NCBI RefSeq assembly: GCF_923079645.1
Contig: NZ_CAKLPY010000002.1
Location: 1,364,001 to 1,428,000, forward strand
Direction of reading: 5' to 3'
Source: Emticicia aquatica
Lineage (GTDB): Bacteria > Bacteroidota > Bacteroidia > Cytophagales > Spirosomataceae
DNA length: 64,000 bases
Shown in pieces: positions 1 to 8,184 of this stretch. The notes under the pieces are model-generated. The model searched no databases. It was given only the letters and a program-made list of their open reading frames with translations, and was not told the DNA's origin. The translations under genes were made by a program, and so were the position numbers. Numbering within the stretch: the first letter of the stretch is position 1; the number at the start of each line of letters is the position of its first letter.

Positions 1-1
1 A

Positions 2-1381
2 CTCATCCGAAGAAATGATTATGCGGGACAAGTTTTTGACAAAACAAAGTTGTTGACCGAGTTTTACCAAAACCATCTTCCATTTGACTTGACGAATGCT
101 CAAAAAAAAGTTATTCGAGAAATTTTTCAAGATATGCGTTCGGGCAAACAAATGAACCGTCTTTTACAAGGCGATGTGGGTAGCGGAAAAACCATCGTGG
201 CGTTTATTACGATGCTTCTGGCTTTGGATAATGACGCTCAAGGTTGCTTGATGGCTCCAACCGAAATTCTTTCCGACCAACATTATACTGGGCTGAAAAA
301 GTTTGCTGATTTAATGGGATTAAAAATTGTTGAATTAACAGGTTCGGTTGGCAAGAAAGCTCGACGGGCAATTGATGCAGGTTTATTAGATGGAAGTATC
401 AATATTATTGTTGGGACACATGCTCTGCTCGAAGACCACGTACAGTTTAAAAATTTGGGACTGTGTGTGATTGATGAACAACACCGTTTTGGTGTAGCTC
501 AGCGAGCAAAACTTTGGGAGAAAAATCAGAATTTCCGACCACATATTTTGGTAATGACAGCCACGCCGATTCCACGAACGTTAGCAATGACGCTCTACGG
601 TGATTTGGATATTTCGATTATTGATGAGCTTCCTAAAGGACGAAAGCCTATCAAAACGCTACATAAGTATGATTCCGACCGCCTTAGAGTTTTTGAGTTT
701 TTGAGAAGTGAAATACAAAAAGGTCGTCAAGTTTATATCGTTTATCCTTTAATTGAAGAATCCGAAACGATGACCGTTAAAAACTTAATGGATGGCTACG
801 AAAGTATTGCAAGGGCATTTCCTGAATACGGCTTGAGTATTGTACATGGAAAAATGGGTTGGAAAGAAAAAGACTACGAAATGCAACGTTTTAAAAATAA
901 AGAAACACAAATCCTCGTCGCAACTACCGTTATTGAAGTGGGCGTTGATGTGCCAAATGCGTCAGTTATGCTCATCGAAAGTGCCAATCGTTTTGGACTT
1001 TCGCAGTTGCATCAGTTGCGTGGGCGAGTAGGAAGAGGAGCGGAGCAATCTTATTGTATTCTGATGACCGACCATAAATTAGGTAAAGATACCCGCCTAA
1101 GAATTGATACGATGGTCAGAACAAATAATGGTTTTGAGATTTCGGAAGTTGATTTGTCATTGCGTGGGCCAGGAGATATGGCCGGAACACAACAAAGTGG
1201 AATGCTCGACCTAAAAGTTGCAGATTTAGCCAAAGACGGAGAAATACTGAAATATGCCCGTGAAGCAGTCGTGCAAATCTTGGAAAATGACCCCGAATTA
1301 GCATCTGTCGATAATGAGCCAATCAAGCAACATGTAAGTGCTTTGCGAAGTAATGAGACCAATTGGAGCAGAATTAGTTAA
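2..1381 (+). CDS. recG: ATP-dependent DNA helicase RecG, C-terminal part (5' end cut by window edge)
   Basis: RecG is a superfamily 2 helicase that remodels stalled replication forks and Holliday junctions. The frame is open from base 2 with no start codon, so the N-terminal wedge/OB domain lies outside the window; the TTG at 50 is internal. Visible helicase motifs are Walker A GDVGSGKT, the DEQH box followed by RFG, motif III TATPIPRTLAMTLYGDL, the motif V region ATTVIEVGVDVPNA, and motif VI QLRGRVGRG. The tail after motif VI (DLSLRGPGDMAGTQQSG) is characteristic of RecG rather than of Mfd or PriA. It is followed at once by a bidirectional terminator shared with the convergent argC. Identity is secure; only the missing 5' end limits the entry. 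Confidence 0.96.
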   Translation, partial: LIRRNDYAGQVFDKTKLLTEFYQNHLPFDLTNAQKKVIREIFQDMRSGKQMNRLLQGDVGSGKTIVAFITMLLALDNDAQGCLMAPTEILSDQHYTGLKKFADLMGLKIVELTGSVGKKARRAIDAGLLDGSINIIVGTHALLEDHVQFKNLGLCVIDEQHRFGVAQRAKLWEKNQNFRPHILVMTATPIPRTLAMTLYGDLDISIIDELPKGRKPIKTLHKYDSDRLRVFEFLRSEIQKGRQVYIVYPLIEESETMTVKNLMDGYESIARAFPEYGLSIVHGKMGWKEKDYEMQRFKNKETQILVATTVIEVGVDVPNASVMLIESANRFGLSQLHQLRGRVGRGAEQSYCILMTDHKLGKDTRLRIDTMVRTNNGFEISEVDLSLRGPGDMAGTQQSGMLDLKVADLAKDGEILKYAREAVVQILENDPELASVDNEPIKQHVSALRSNETNWSRIS

Positions 1382-1383
1382 AT

Positions 1384-1421
1384 AAACTCGGTGTTTCGTC
1401 GAACCCAAAGACACCGAGTTT
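1384..1421. terminator. Bidirectional terminator between recG and argC
   Basis: A perfect 11-bp inverted repeat (AAACTCGGTGT at 1384-1394, ACACCGAGTTT at 1411-1421) lies between the convergent stop codons of recG and argC. The loop is 16 nt and the U-tract is short, so termination may be only moderately efficient. Confidence 0.65.
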
Positions 1422-1434
1422 ATCGCAATCAAAA

Positions 1435-2403
1435 TTAGAATCCTACTGATTTTAATTTTAAGCCAGATGTTTCTTCTAAACCAAAAACAAGGTTTAAATT
1501 TTGTACTGCTTGACCCGACGCACCTTTGGTCAAATTATCAATAACGCTTGTTATCAACAAGTTATCCACATGCTTTTCAAGGTGTAAAATACACTTATTT
1601 GTGTTGACAACTTGCTTCAAATCAATCTCAGCGTCGTCGCTAATATGTGTAAATGGGTGCGAAGCATAGTAGTTTTTGTATAATTCTTTCGCTTCTTCGA
1701 TAGTTCCTGCAAATTTTGTATAAACGTTTGCCATGATTCCACGACTAAAATTACCACGATAAGGTACAAAATTGACCATTTTCTCAAAGTTTGGCTGCAA
1801 AGTTTTGATACTTTGGTTAATTTCTTTTAAGTGTTGGTGCGTGAAAGCTTTATAAATCGAAATATTATTGTTTCTCCAACTAAAATGTGTTGTAGCTGAA
1901 AGCGATTGTCCTGCACCAGTGCTACCCGTTACAGCACTAATGTGGATATCTTCTTTCAATAAATCGGCACTCGCCAAAGGTAATAATGCCAATTCGATGC
2001 TTGTAGCGAAACATCCAGGGTTAGCAATTTTTGTCGCCGTTTTGATTAAATCTCTTTGCAATTCGGGTAAACCATAAATAAAGCCATTACTTTGGTCACG
2101 AAAATCGGTACTTAAATCAATTATTTTAAGGCTTTCAGGAAGTTGATTTTCCGCCAAAAATTTTTTCGACTCATTATGACCCGAACAAAGAAAAATAGCT
2201 TGTACTTCGTTGAAAGGCATTTGGTCGGTAAAAAGCAAATCGGTATCGCCCATTAAATCGCCATGGGTCGAGTAAACGGGTTTTCCTGCTTGACTTTTAG
2301 AATTAACAAAGTGAATATTTACTTGTGGATGATTGAGCAAAATACGAAGCAATTCGCCCCCCGTATAACCAGCACCACCAATGATTCCGATATTTATTTT
2401 CAT
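1435..2403 (-). CDS. argC: N-acetyl-gamma-glutamyl-phosphate reductase
   Basis: It catalyses the NADPH-dependent reduction of N-acetylglutamyl-5-phosphate to the semialdehyde, third step of arginine synthesis, in the cytoplasm. The N-terminus has the Rossmann motif GIIGGAGYTGGELLRIL (residues 6-22). The catalytic cysteine sits in NPGCFATS (Cys131), and a His/Gly-rich SAVTGSTGAGQSL segment follows. At 322 residues it matches the usual ArgC length. No other arg gene is adjacent, so it looks monocistronic here. A -7-like box (minus-strand TAGTTTTG, 2470-2477) lies about 70 bp upstream. In Bacteroidota the pathway often runs on succinylated rather than acetylated intermediates; this sequence alone does not decide that. 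Confidence 0.95.
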   Translation of the reverse strand: MKINIGIIGGAGYTGGELLRILLNHPQVNIHFVNSKSQAGKPVYSTHGDLMGDTDLLFTDQMPFNEVQAIFLCSGHNESKKFLAENQLPESLKIIDLSTDFRDQSNGFIYGLPELQRDLIKTATKIANPGCFATSIELALLPLASADLLKEDIHISAVTGSTGAGQSLSATTHFSWRNNNISIYKAFTHQHLKEINQSIKTLQPNFEKMVNFVPYRGNFSRGIMANVYTKFAGTIEEAKELYKNYYASHPFTHISDDAEIDLKQVVNTNKCILHLEKHVDNLLITSVIDNLTKGASGQAVQNLNLVFGLEETSGLKLKSVGF

Positions 2404-2562
2404 TATTTTTTTTGAGCTGTAAGCATTTGGCTGAGTGCAATATGCTTTTTAAAAGAATTAATTTTACGGCAAAACTAAGGCTTTGAACCTATTCTTATAA
2501 GCCGATTATAAGAATTTTCAACAATCTGTCACAAAATTACGTAACCTCTCAGATAAAACTCA

Positions 2563-2570
2563 TATTTTTG
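2563..2570 (+). promoter_or_regulatory. Predicted -7 promoter element of lgt
   Basis: TATTTTTG matches the Bacteroidota -7 consensus TAnnTTTG, 25 bp before the lgt ATG. No clear -33 TTG is seen at 19-20 bp. Confidence 0.45.
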
Positions 2571-2594
2571 AGAAAATTTCAAACCCAGACATAA

Positions 2595-3446
2595 ATGATT
2601 CTTTTAGAAATTCCTTGGAACGTCAATCCGATTATAGTAAAACTAGGTAGTTTTGAGCTACGTTGGTACGGCATTTTGTTTGCATCGGGCTTTTTGCTTG
2701 GTTATCAAATCATGGTCAATGTTTTCAAAAAAGAAGGGAAACCCGAAAAAGACCTTGATGTACTTTTATTCGTGATGATAGTCGCTACCGTTATTGGAGC
2801 GAGATTTGGTCATTACTTTTTTTACGAATTTGATAGTTTCTTGAAAAACCCAGGCACATTCTTGCTTGAAATGATAACACCGCCTTATCAAGGTTTAGCC
2901 AGCCACGGAGCTTTGGTTGGAATCGTTACGGCGTTGCTTTTATATGCTCGTAGCCACAAAGACCAGCCTTTCTTGTGGGTAGCAGACCGCATCGTAATTA
3001 CAGTGGCTTTAGCAGGCTTCTTTATTCGTTCAGGAAATTTGATGAACCACGAAATTGTTGGAAAAGAAAGTAATTTACCTTGGGCATTTCGATTCAATAA
3101 TTTTACACTGAATCCTGACGGTTCACTAAGAATGACTCCCGAAGCAATTACTCGCCACCCAGCACAATTATATGAAGCACTTTCTTGCTTGGTTTTATTT
3201 GGACTTTTATTTTATTTATGGAATAAATTTAAAGAAAAAACACCAAGAGGATTATTGTTAGGTATTTTCTTGATTTGGGTTTTTGGTTTACGTTTTTGCT
3301 ACGAATTTTTGAAAGAAAACCAAGAAACATTTGAAGACCAAATGGCTTTAAACATGGGACAAATTTTGAGTATTCCCGCTGTTTTACTCGGTATTGGTAT
3401 TTTGATTTATACATTTACGAAGGGGAAAAACATCGAAAATGTCTAA
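2595..3446 (+). CDS. lgt: Prolipoprotein diacylglyceryl transferase
   Basis: This integral inner-membrane enzyme transfers diacylglycerol from phosphatidylglycerol to the lipobox cysteine of prolipoproteins, the first step of lipoprotein maturation. The 283 residues contain about seven hydrophobic segments and the family signatures: GARFGHYFFYE, the HG of SHGALVGI, RSGNLMNHEIVG and RHPAQLYEAL. The second Gly of the classical HGG is Ala here, a change that should be tolerable. Start: ATG with a -7 box 25 bp upstream. Several lipoproteins in this window (30112-30882, 34910-35314, ActE) would be its substrates. It ends at a strong bidirectional terminator. Confidence 0.95.
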   Translation: MILLEIPWNVNPIIVKLGSFELRWYGILFASGFLLGYQIMVNVFKKEGKPEKDLDVLLFVMIVATVIGARFGHYFFYEFDSFLKNPGTFLLEMITPPYQGLASHGALVGIVTALLLYARSHKDQPFLWVADRIVITVALAGFFIRSGNLMNHEIVGKESNLPWAFRFNNFTLNPDGSLRMTPEAITRHPAQLYEALSCLVLFGLLFYLWNKFKEKTPRGLLLGIFLIWVFGLRFCYEFLKENQETFEDQMALNMGQILSIPAVLLGIGILIYTFTKGKNIENV

Positions 3447-3464
3447 AAAGTATATTTAATTCAT

Positions 3465-3501
3465 AAAAAATGCTCGATTTCTTAAAAATCGAGCATTTTT
3501 T
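3465..3501. terminator. Bidirectional terminator between lgt and the MerR-type gene
   Basis: A 16-bp stem (3465-3480 with 3485-3500; core TGCTCGATTT/AAATCGAGCA) with a 4-nt loop is flanked by A and T runs on both sides, so it can serve both convergent genes. Confidence 0.85.
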
Positions 3502-3519
3502 TTATGGGCATAGTAAAAA

Positions 3520-4398
3520 TTAATTTTCAGCAAATGCCATTAACTGTCTCACATTTGTTATGATTTCGGTGTTTTTCGGTAAATCAATGCCCTGTGCAAC
3601 AACCTGATAACCTGTCAATAAAACTTTTATTTCAGAAAAAGCCTCACCAAGTTTATTGACATATTGCTGAACTTCGTCTTGCCCAGGAGTTGATGTAATA
3701 ACTGAAAATAAATAATCAGGCTTGTGGTGTTCACAAATAAACTGTAACTCCGAAAACGGCATACTTTGTCCTAAATATATAACTTTATTATTTCTTGCAC
3801 GAAGAATAAAGTTGGCGAAAAGTAAAGGAATTTCGTGAAATTCACCTTCAGGGGTATATAAAATGTATTTCTTTGAAACGGACGTAGCCTTAATAATTTG
3901 TCCATCAATGGCTACAATCAGTTTTTGACGAATCAGGTTTGTAATAAAATGCTCTTGTGCAGGCCCAATCGAACCCGTAACCCAAAGCGTGCCAATCCGA
4001 CTAAGAAAAGGATAAATGATATTTATCATGGTGTTTTCAAAGCCAAACTGCAAAATATTTGTTGCCATGATTTTCTCGAAGCGTTCTTCGTCAATATCAA
4101 TCATTGCAATCGTAAGTGCATGAATTTGGTCGGGATAATTAAGTTGTTTGTCCGAAATCGCCAAAACTTCTTTCGATAATTCCTCCAAACTTAATTTTGC
4201 AATTTCCGAAATTTTATAATCGTGGTCTTTTAACAGAGCAATATTTAGCACCAACTTCAAATCTTTATCATCGTAGGTACGAATATTCGTATCGGTTCTT
4301 TTTGGATTGATGATGTTGTATCGTTGCTCCCAAATTCTAAGCGTGTGAGCCTTAATACCTGATAGTTGTTCTAAATCTTTAATAGAATAATTACTCAT
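3520..4398 (-). CDS. MerR-family regulator with CarH/LitR-like cobalamin-binding domain
   Basis: A DNA-binding regulator of 292 residues. Residues 1-70 form a MerR-type winged helix (YSIKDLEQLSGIKAHTLRIWEQRY). Residues about 85-170 are a helical bundle holding W139 and E149-H150, exactly the Wx9EH spacing that in CarH-type proteins caps the upper face of adenosylcobalamin. Residues about 178-285 form a Rossmann-like cobalamin domain with ExH (EFH, His188), where His is the expected lower cobalt ligand; the usual Gly three residues on is Pro. Known relatives act as light-sensitive repressors, often of carotenoid or DNA photolyase genes. No such target gene is next to it, so the regulon is unknown. 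Cobalamin binding and light response are inferred from motifs. Confidence 0.85.
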   Translation of the reverse strand: MSNYSIKDLEQLSGIKAHTLRIWEQRYNIINPKRTDTNIRTYDDKDLKLVLNIALLKDHDYKISEIAKLSLEELSKEVLAISDKQLNYPDQIHALTIAMIDIDEERFEKIMATNILQFGFENTMINIIYPFLSRIGTLWVTGSIGPAQEHFITNLIRQKLIVAIDGQIIKATSVSKKYILYTPEGEFHEIPLLFANFILRARNNKVIYLGQSMPFSELQFICEHHKPDYLFSVITSTPGQDEVQQYVNKLGEAFSEIKVLLTGYQVVAQGIDLPKNTEIITNVRQLMAFAEN

Positions 4399-4626
4399 TT
4401 CTTTACTTTATTGAAAAGTTAATTTATCGCCTCATTCAAAATTGTCGTACAATGTTATCTTAAAGTTTTTGGAAAAAAGAGTACGTCTAAACCTTTCTTT
4501 ATAAATTATGTGTATAGAGATAACTGAATATTTGTGGATATGTTTGAGAAAAAGAGTGTTTTTTGTTTTGCTTTGTAAATAATTGATTTTCAGGGGATTA
4601 AAAATATGATAAAAGTTAGATATTAC
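4399..4626. other. Intergenic region between the MerR-type gene and pdhA
   Basis: AT-rich spacer upstream of the MerR-type gene (minus strand) and downstream of pdhA. It probably holds the MerR-type gene's promoter, but I found no full -33/-7 pair. A 68-codon open frame on the minus strand has low-complexity Phe/Ile/Lys-rich content and no credible family, so I do not call it. Confidence 0.4.
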
Positions 4627-4667
4627 AAAAAAAGCCAATTTTGAATTGTCAAAACTGGCTTTTTTGT
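4627..4667 (-). terminator. Terminator of pdhA
   Basis: An inverted repeat (AAGCCAATTTTGA with TCAAAACTGGCTT, one mismatch) is followed on the minus strand by a run of seven T, ending about 17 bp after the pdhA stop. Confidence 0.8.
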
Positions 4668-4683
4668 AAAAAATCTTTGCTAA

Positions 4684-5700
4684 CTATTCTCTTAAGAAAG
4701 GATATTCTGCATCCATGTAAACATCTTCAAATGCAGCTTCAGGAGTTGGATAAGGAGATTCCTCAGCAAACTTAACTGAAGCTTCAACTACCTCTTTTAC
4801 TTTGGCGTCAATTACGTCCAATTCTTCCTCTGTTGCAATTCCGTTTGTCAAAATTCGGTGACGAACCATTTCTAATGGGTCACGCATTTTCCATTGTTCA
4901 ACTTCTTCTTTGGTACGGTATTTTTGTGGGTCAGACATTGAGTGACCACGGAATCGGTACGTTTTGAATTCCAAGAAAGTTGGACCTTCACCTGCTCTTG
5001 CACGGTCAGCGGCACGTTTTACGGCTTCGTGAACCATTTCTACGTCCATTGCATCAACGGGCTCGGCAGGCATATCATAGCCTTCACCAATTGTGTAAAG
5101 TTCTCTTACATTAGAAGTACGCTCAACTGAAGTCCCCATGGCATAACCATTGTTTTCTACCACAAAAATCACAGGAAGTTTCCAAGTCATGGCCATATTG
5201 AAGGCTTCATGTAAAGCTCCTTGACGCACCGCACCATCACCAAAATAACACATACAAAGGTTTTTTGTGCCTTTATATTTTTCAGCAAAAGCAATACCAG
5301 CTCCCAAAGGAATCTGAGCTCCAACAATGCCGTGTCCACCAATAAAATTAACTTCTTTATCAAAAATGTGCATCGAGCCACCTTTTCCTTTAGTTGTACC
5401 CGTCACTTTTCCGAAAAGTTCGGCCATGATTCTGTTTGGGTCAGTACCTAGGGCCAACGGATGACCATGGTCACGGTAAGCCGTAATCCATTTATCATCT
5501 TTTGTTAAGGCCGAAACTGCTCCTGAAGAACAAGCCTCTTGTCCAATATATAAGTGACAAAAACCACGAATCTTTTGCTGACCATATAATTGCCCTGCTT
5601 TTTCCTCAAATTTTCTTTGGAGGTACATTGATTCGTACCAATACATATAAGTTTCTTTACTGTATTTAACCTTTGGGGCTTTTTCTTTAGTAGATGCCAT
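4684..5700 (-). CDS. pdhA: Pyruvate dehydrogenase E1 component, alpha subunit
   Basis: This is the alpha chain of the thiamine-diphosphate-dependent E1 heterotetramer that decarboxylates pyruvate and acetylates the E2 lipoyl domain. The ThDP/Mg motif runs from GDG (154-156) to NN (183-184): GDGAVRQGALHEAF...VENN. The conserved YRFRGHSMSDP loop follows. Length (338) and the start MASTKEKAPK fit the family. The beta subunit and E2 are not adjacent, so the complex is encoded at dispersed loci. A branched-chain 2-oxoacid E1 alpha is a less likely alternative because the central sequence reads as PDH-type. It carries a -7-type promoter (5751-5758) and its own terminator, so it looks monocistronic. 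Confidence 0.93.
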   Translation of the reverse strand: MASTKEKAPKVKYSKETYMYWYESMYLQRKFEEKAGQLYGQQKIRGFCHLYIGQEACSSGAVSALTKDDKWITAYRDHGHPLALGTDPNRIMAELFGKVTGTTKGKGGSMHIFDKEVNFIGGHGIVGAQIPLGAGIAFAEKYKGTKNLCMCYFGDGAVRQGALHEAFNMAMTWKLPVIFVVENNGYAMGTSVERTSNVRELYTIGEGYDMPAEPVDAMDVEMVHEAVKRAADRARAGEGPTFLEFKTYRFRGHSMSDPQKYRTKEEVEQWKMRDPLEMVRHRILTNGIATEEELDVIDAKVKEVVEASVKFAEESPYPTPEAAFEDVYMDAEYPFLRE

Positions 5701-5750
5701 TTTGACTTCTTGAATCTTTTATGGTGAATGTAAATCGCTTAGAATAAATG

Positions 5751-5758
5751 CAAATTTA
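5751..5758 (-). promoter_or_regulatory. Predicted -7 promoter element of pdhA
   Basis: The minus strand reads TAAATTTG, an exact TAnnTTTG match, 50 bp upstream of the pdhA ATG. The -33 element is weak. Confidence 0.45.
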
Positions 5759-5985
5759 TGAATTAAATCAATATCGACGAAGAAAAAGTTATGAGATATA
5801 AATTATGAATCTTGAGTTTTTGTTTTTATTGACTTAAAGTGTTAATTATCAAGTAGTTGTGTTTTAGAGTTTGGCGTTTATAAAAGGTGTTTTTGCATTA
5901 AAATATCAGAGAGAGTAAATATTAGTAGGAAAATAAAAGCTAAAATCGAACAGAAAGTTTAAGATATGTAAGGTTTTGGGCAATA
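5759..5985. other. Intergenic region between pdhA and rpsJ, no gene seen
   Basis: An AT-rich stretch of about 230 bp upstream of pdhA. I see no ORF with coding character, no RNA motif and no clear repeat. It ends at the rpsJ terminator hairpin. Confidence 0.5.
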
Positions 5986-6021
5986 AAAAAGCCTATTCGT
6001 TTTTCAACAAATAGGCTTTTT
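5985..6021 (-). terminator. Terminator of rpsJ
   Basis: A 12-bp stem AAAAAGCCTATT (5986-5997) / AATAGGCTTTTT (6010-6021), with a T-run on the minus strand, lies 19 bp beyond the rpsJ stop. Confidence 0.85.
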
Positions 6022-6039
6022 ACAGTAAGTTTATCAAAA

Positions 6040-6345
6040 CTACACTTTGATTTCAACATCAACACCACTTGGAAGCTCCAATTTCATCAAGGCATCTACT
6101 GTTTTCGGGCTAGCCGAATAGATGTCAATCAGACGTTTGTAAGTACACAATTGGAATTGTTCACGTGCTTTTTTGTTTACGTGTGGTGATTTCAAAACAG
6201 TGAAGATTTCTTTACGAGTTGGCAACGGAATTGGACCGCTAACAACCGCACCTGTAGATTTTACAGCTTTCACAATTCTTTCAGCCGATTTGTCCACTAA
6301 ATTGTGGTCAAATGACTTCAATTTGATTCTGATTTTTTGTGACAT
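6040..6345 (-). CDS. rpsJ: 30S ribosomal protein S10
   Basis: A 101-residue head protein of the small ribosomal subunit, also the NusE antitermination factor. The sequence is unmistakable: [21 protein letters not shown] at the N-terminus, the [20 protein letters not shown] loop, and the C-terminal strand VDVEIKV. The position is unusual. S10 normally closes the str cluster or opens the S10 operon, but here it stands alone between pdhA and nadB with its own terminator. It may share a transcript with nadB (123-bp gap, no terminator between) or use the -7 box at 6431-6438. Whether it is the only copy cannot be told from the window. Confidence 0.97.
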   Translation of the reverse strand: MSQKIRIKLKSFDHNLVDKSAERIVKAVKSTGAVVSGPIPLPTRKEIFTVLKSPHVNKKAREQFQLCTYKRLIDIYSASPKTVDALMKLELPSGVDVEIKV

Positions 6346-6430
6346 TGGTTCAAAAAATTTAAGTGATAAAAACCTTCGCCGAAAGAACCATTTGCTTCGA
6401 CAAAGAACAAGATACTTTTGTATCGGGGTG

Positions 6431-6438
6431 CAAAATTA
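6431..6438 (-). promoter_or_regulatory. Candidate -7 promoter element of rpsJ
   Basis: The minus strand reads TAATTTTG, matching TAnnTTTG, about 85 bp upstream of rpsJ and just beyond the nadB stop. There is no good -33 box. A near match TATCTTG lies slightly closer to the gene. Confidence 0.35.
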
Positions 6439-6468
6439 GGTAAAATATTTTTTATTTGAAAATATTCT

Positions 6469-8058
6469 TTACAAAACCGAGTTTTCTGGCTTCCCGCCGA
6501 GTTTATAAGGATAATCTGTTGTGAAATGTAAGCCTCGACTTTCTTTACGTTTCATGGCACATTTGATGACCAATTCGGCACATTGAACCAAGTTTCGTAA
6601 TTCACACAACTTCATCGAAAGTTTAGTTTTCTTGTAGAATTCTTCGGTTTCGTGCTTTATTAAATTTAATCGACGCATGGCTCTTTCCAAACGAAAATCC
6701 GAACGGACAATTCCTACGTAATCGGCCATCATTCTTTGTAGTTCTCTCAGATTATGTGTTACCAAAATCTCTTCGTTTGATTGCTCTGTACCGAATTCAT
6801 TCCAATCGGGTACATTATCTTGGAAACTTAAATTATCAAAATCTTCGAGGGCTTCTTGGGCTATTCTATGCCCAAAAACGGCTGCTTCGAGCAACGAATT
6901 TGAAGCCAAACGATTGGCACCATGTAAACCTGTTGAGGAACATTCACCACAAGCAAACAAACGATTGATTGTCGAACGCCCCATTTCGTCAACCAAAATT
7001 CCACCACATAAATAATGTGCCGCTGGAACAACAGGAATTTGGTCTTTCGTAATATCGAGCCCAATACTCAAGCATTTTTCATAAATATTAGGAAAATGCT
7101 GCAAAATAAGCTCTTTTGGTTTGAAAGAAATATCCAAATAGACATGGTCATCGCCCGTTTTTTTCATTTCAGCATCAATTGAGCGAGCCACAATATCACG
7201 TGGAGCGAGTGAGCCACGTGGGTCGTAACCGAGCATAAACTCTTCGCCTTTTTTATTTTTCAAAACACCACCCTCGCCACGAACGGCTTCGGTAATCAAA
7301 AAACTTGGGTACTCGCCAGGGTTGTAGAGCGATGTTGGATGAAACTGAATCATTTCCATGTCACGCACACGTCCTTTTGCTCGATAAACCATTGCGATGC
7401 CATCGCCCGTGGCAATAACAGGATTGGTTGTTGCTGAGTAAATATGCCCTGCACCGCCAGTTGCCATCACAGTCATTTTCGATAGAATTGTTTCTACTTC
7501 TCCACTTTGTAAGTTGAGGGCGTAAACACCGTAGCAAGTTACGTCGTTGGTTTCACGGTTTACTTCGACGCCCAAATGGTGCTGTGTAATAATTTCGACG
7601 GCGTAGTAATGCGTCAAAATTTCGATATTCGGATTTTTGCTTACTTCTTCCAGTAAAGCTCGTTCGATTTCTTTTCCTGTAATATCTTTGTAATGTAAAA
7701 TTCGTTTTTCCGAATGGCCACCTTCACGAGTTAAATCATATTCGCCATCGTGTTTGTCGAAATTTGTGCCATAATCAATCAATTCTTCGATGCGGTCTGG
7801 GCCTTCTTTTACTACAATTTCAACTATTTTTCGGTCGCAAAGTCCATCGCCAGCAATGAGTGTATCGCTGATATGTTTTTCAAAAGAATCTGTATTAGGG
7901 TCGAAAACAGCGGCAATACCACCTTGAGCGTATTTGGTGTTGGTTTCATCGGCATTTACTTTCGTCAAGACCAAAACCTTCCCTTTTGCAGATGCTTTGA
8001 GTGCGAAACTCAAGCCCGCAATTCCTGAACCAATAACTAAAAAATCTACTTTTTGCAT
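6469..8058 (-). CDS. nadB: L-aspartate oxidase
   Basis: This flavoenzyme oxidises L-aspartate to iminoaspartate, the first step of de novo NAD synthesis. The 529 residues carry an N-terminal FAD dinucleotide fold (DFLVIGSGIAGLSFALKAS), the FAD-contacting region KYAQGGIAAVF, the substrate loop MIQFHPTSLY, and GLHGANRLASNSLLEAAVFG near the capping domain. The C-terminal helical domain ends with RESRGLHFTTDYP. These motifs are shared with succinate dehydrogenase flavoprotein, but the length and the C-terminal arrangement fit NadB. nadA and nadC are not adjacent. It lies downstream of glpK on the same strand with a 126-bp gap. Confidence 0.94.
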   Translation of the reverse strand: MQKVDFLVIGSGIAGLSFALKASAKGKVLVLTKVNADETNTKYAQGGIAAVFDPNTDSFEKHISDTLIAGDGLCDRKIVEIVVKEGPDRIEELIDYGTNFDKHDGEYDLTREGGHSEKRILHYKDITGKEIERALLEEVSKNPNIEILTHYYAVEIITQHHLGVEVNRETNDVTCYGVYALNLQSGEVETILSKMTVMATGGAGHIYSATTNPVIATGDGIAMVYRAKGRVRDMEMIQFHPTSLYNPGEYPSFLITEAVRGEGGVLKNKKGEEFMLGYDPRGSLAPRDIVARSIDAEMKKTGDDHVYLDISFKPKELILQHFPNIYEKCLSIGLDITKDQIPVVPAAHYLCGGILVDEMGRSTINRLFACGECSSTGLHGANRLASNSLLEAAVFGHRIAQEALEDFDNLSFQDNVPDWNEFGTEQSNEEILVTHNLRELQRMMADYVGIVRSDFRLERAMRRLNLIKHETEEFYKKTKLSMKLCELRNLVQCAELVIKCAMKRKESRGLHFTTDYPYKLGGKPENSVL

Positions 8059-8184
8059 GAAATTCTAATGATAGCATGAATTACAAATTGAACGAGTGCC
8101 GTTGTAGAACTCATTATCAATTTGTAACTCAAAGGTAATCGCAAAATTGTTAATTCTTAACTCTTCAATCTTAATTTATAATCC

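Noticed and set aside
4432..4638. 68-codon open frame on the minus strand between the MerR-type gene and pdhA
   Set aside because: Low-complexity sequence in an AT-rich spacer, overlapping the pdhA terminator, without a recognisable domain or promoter.
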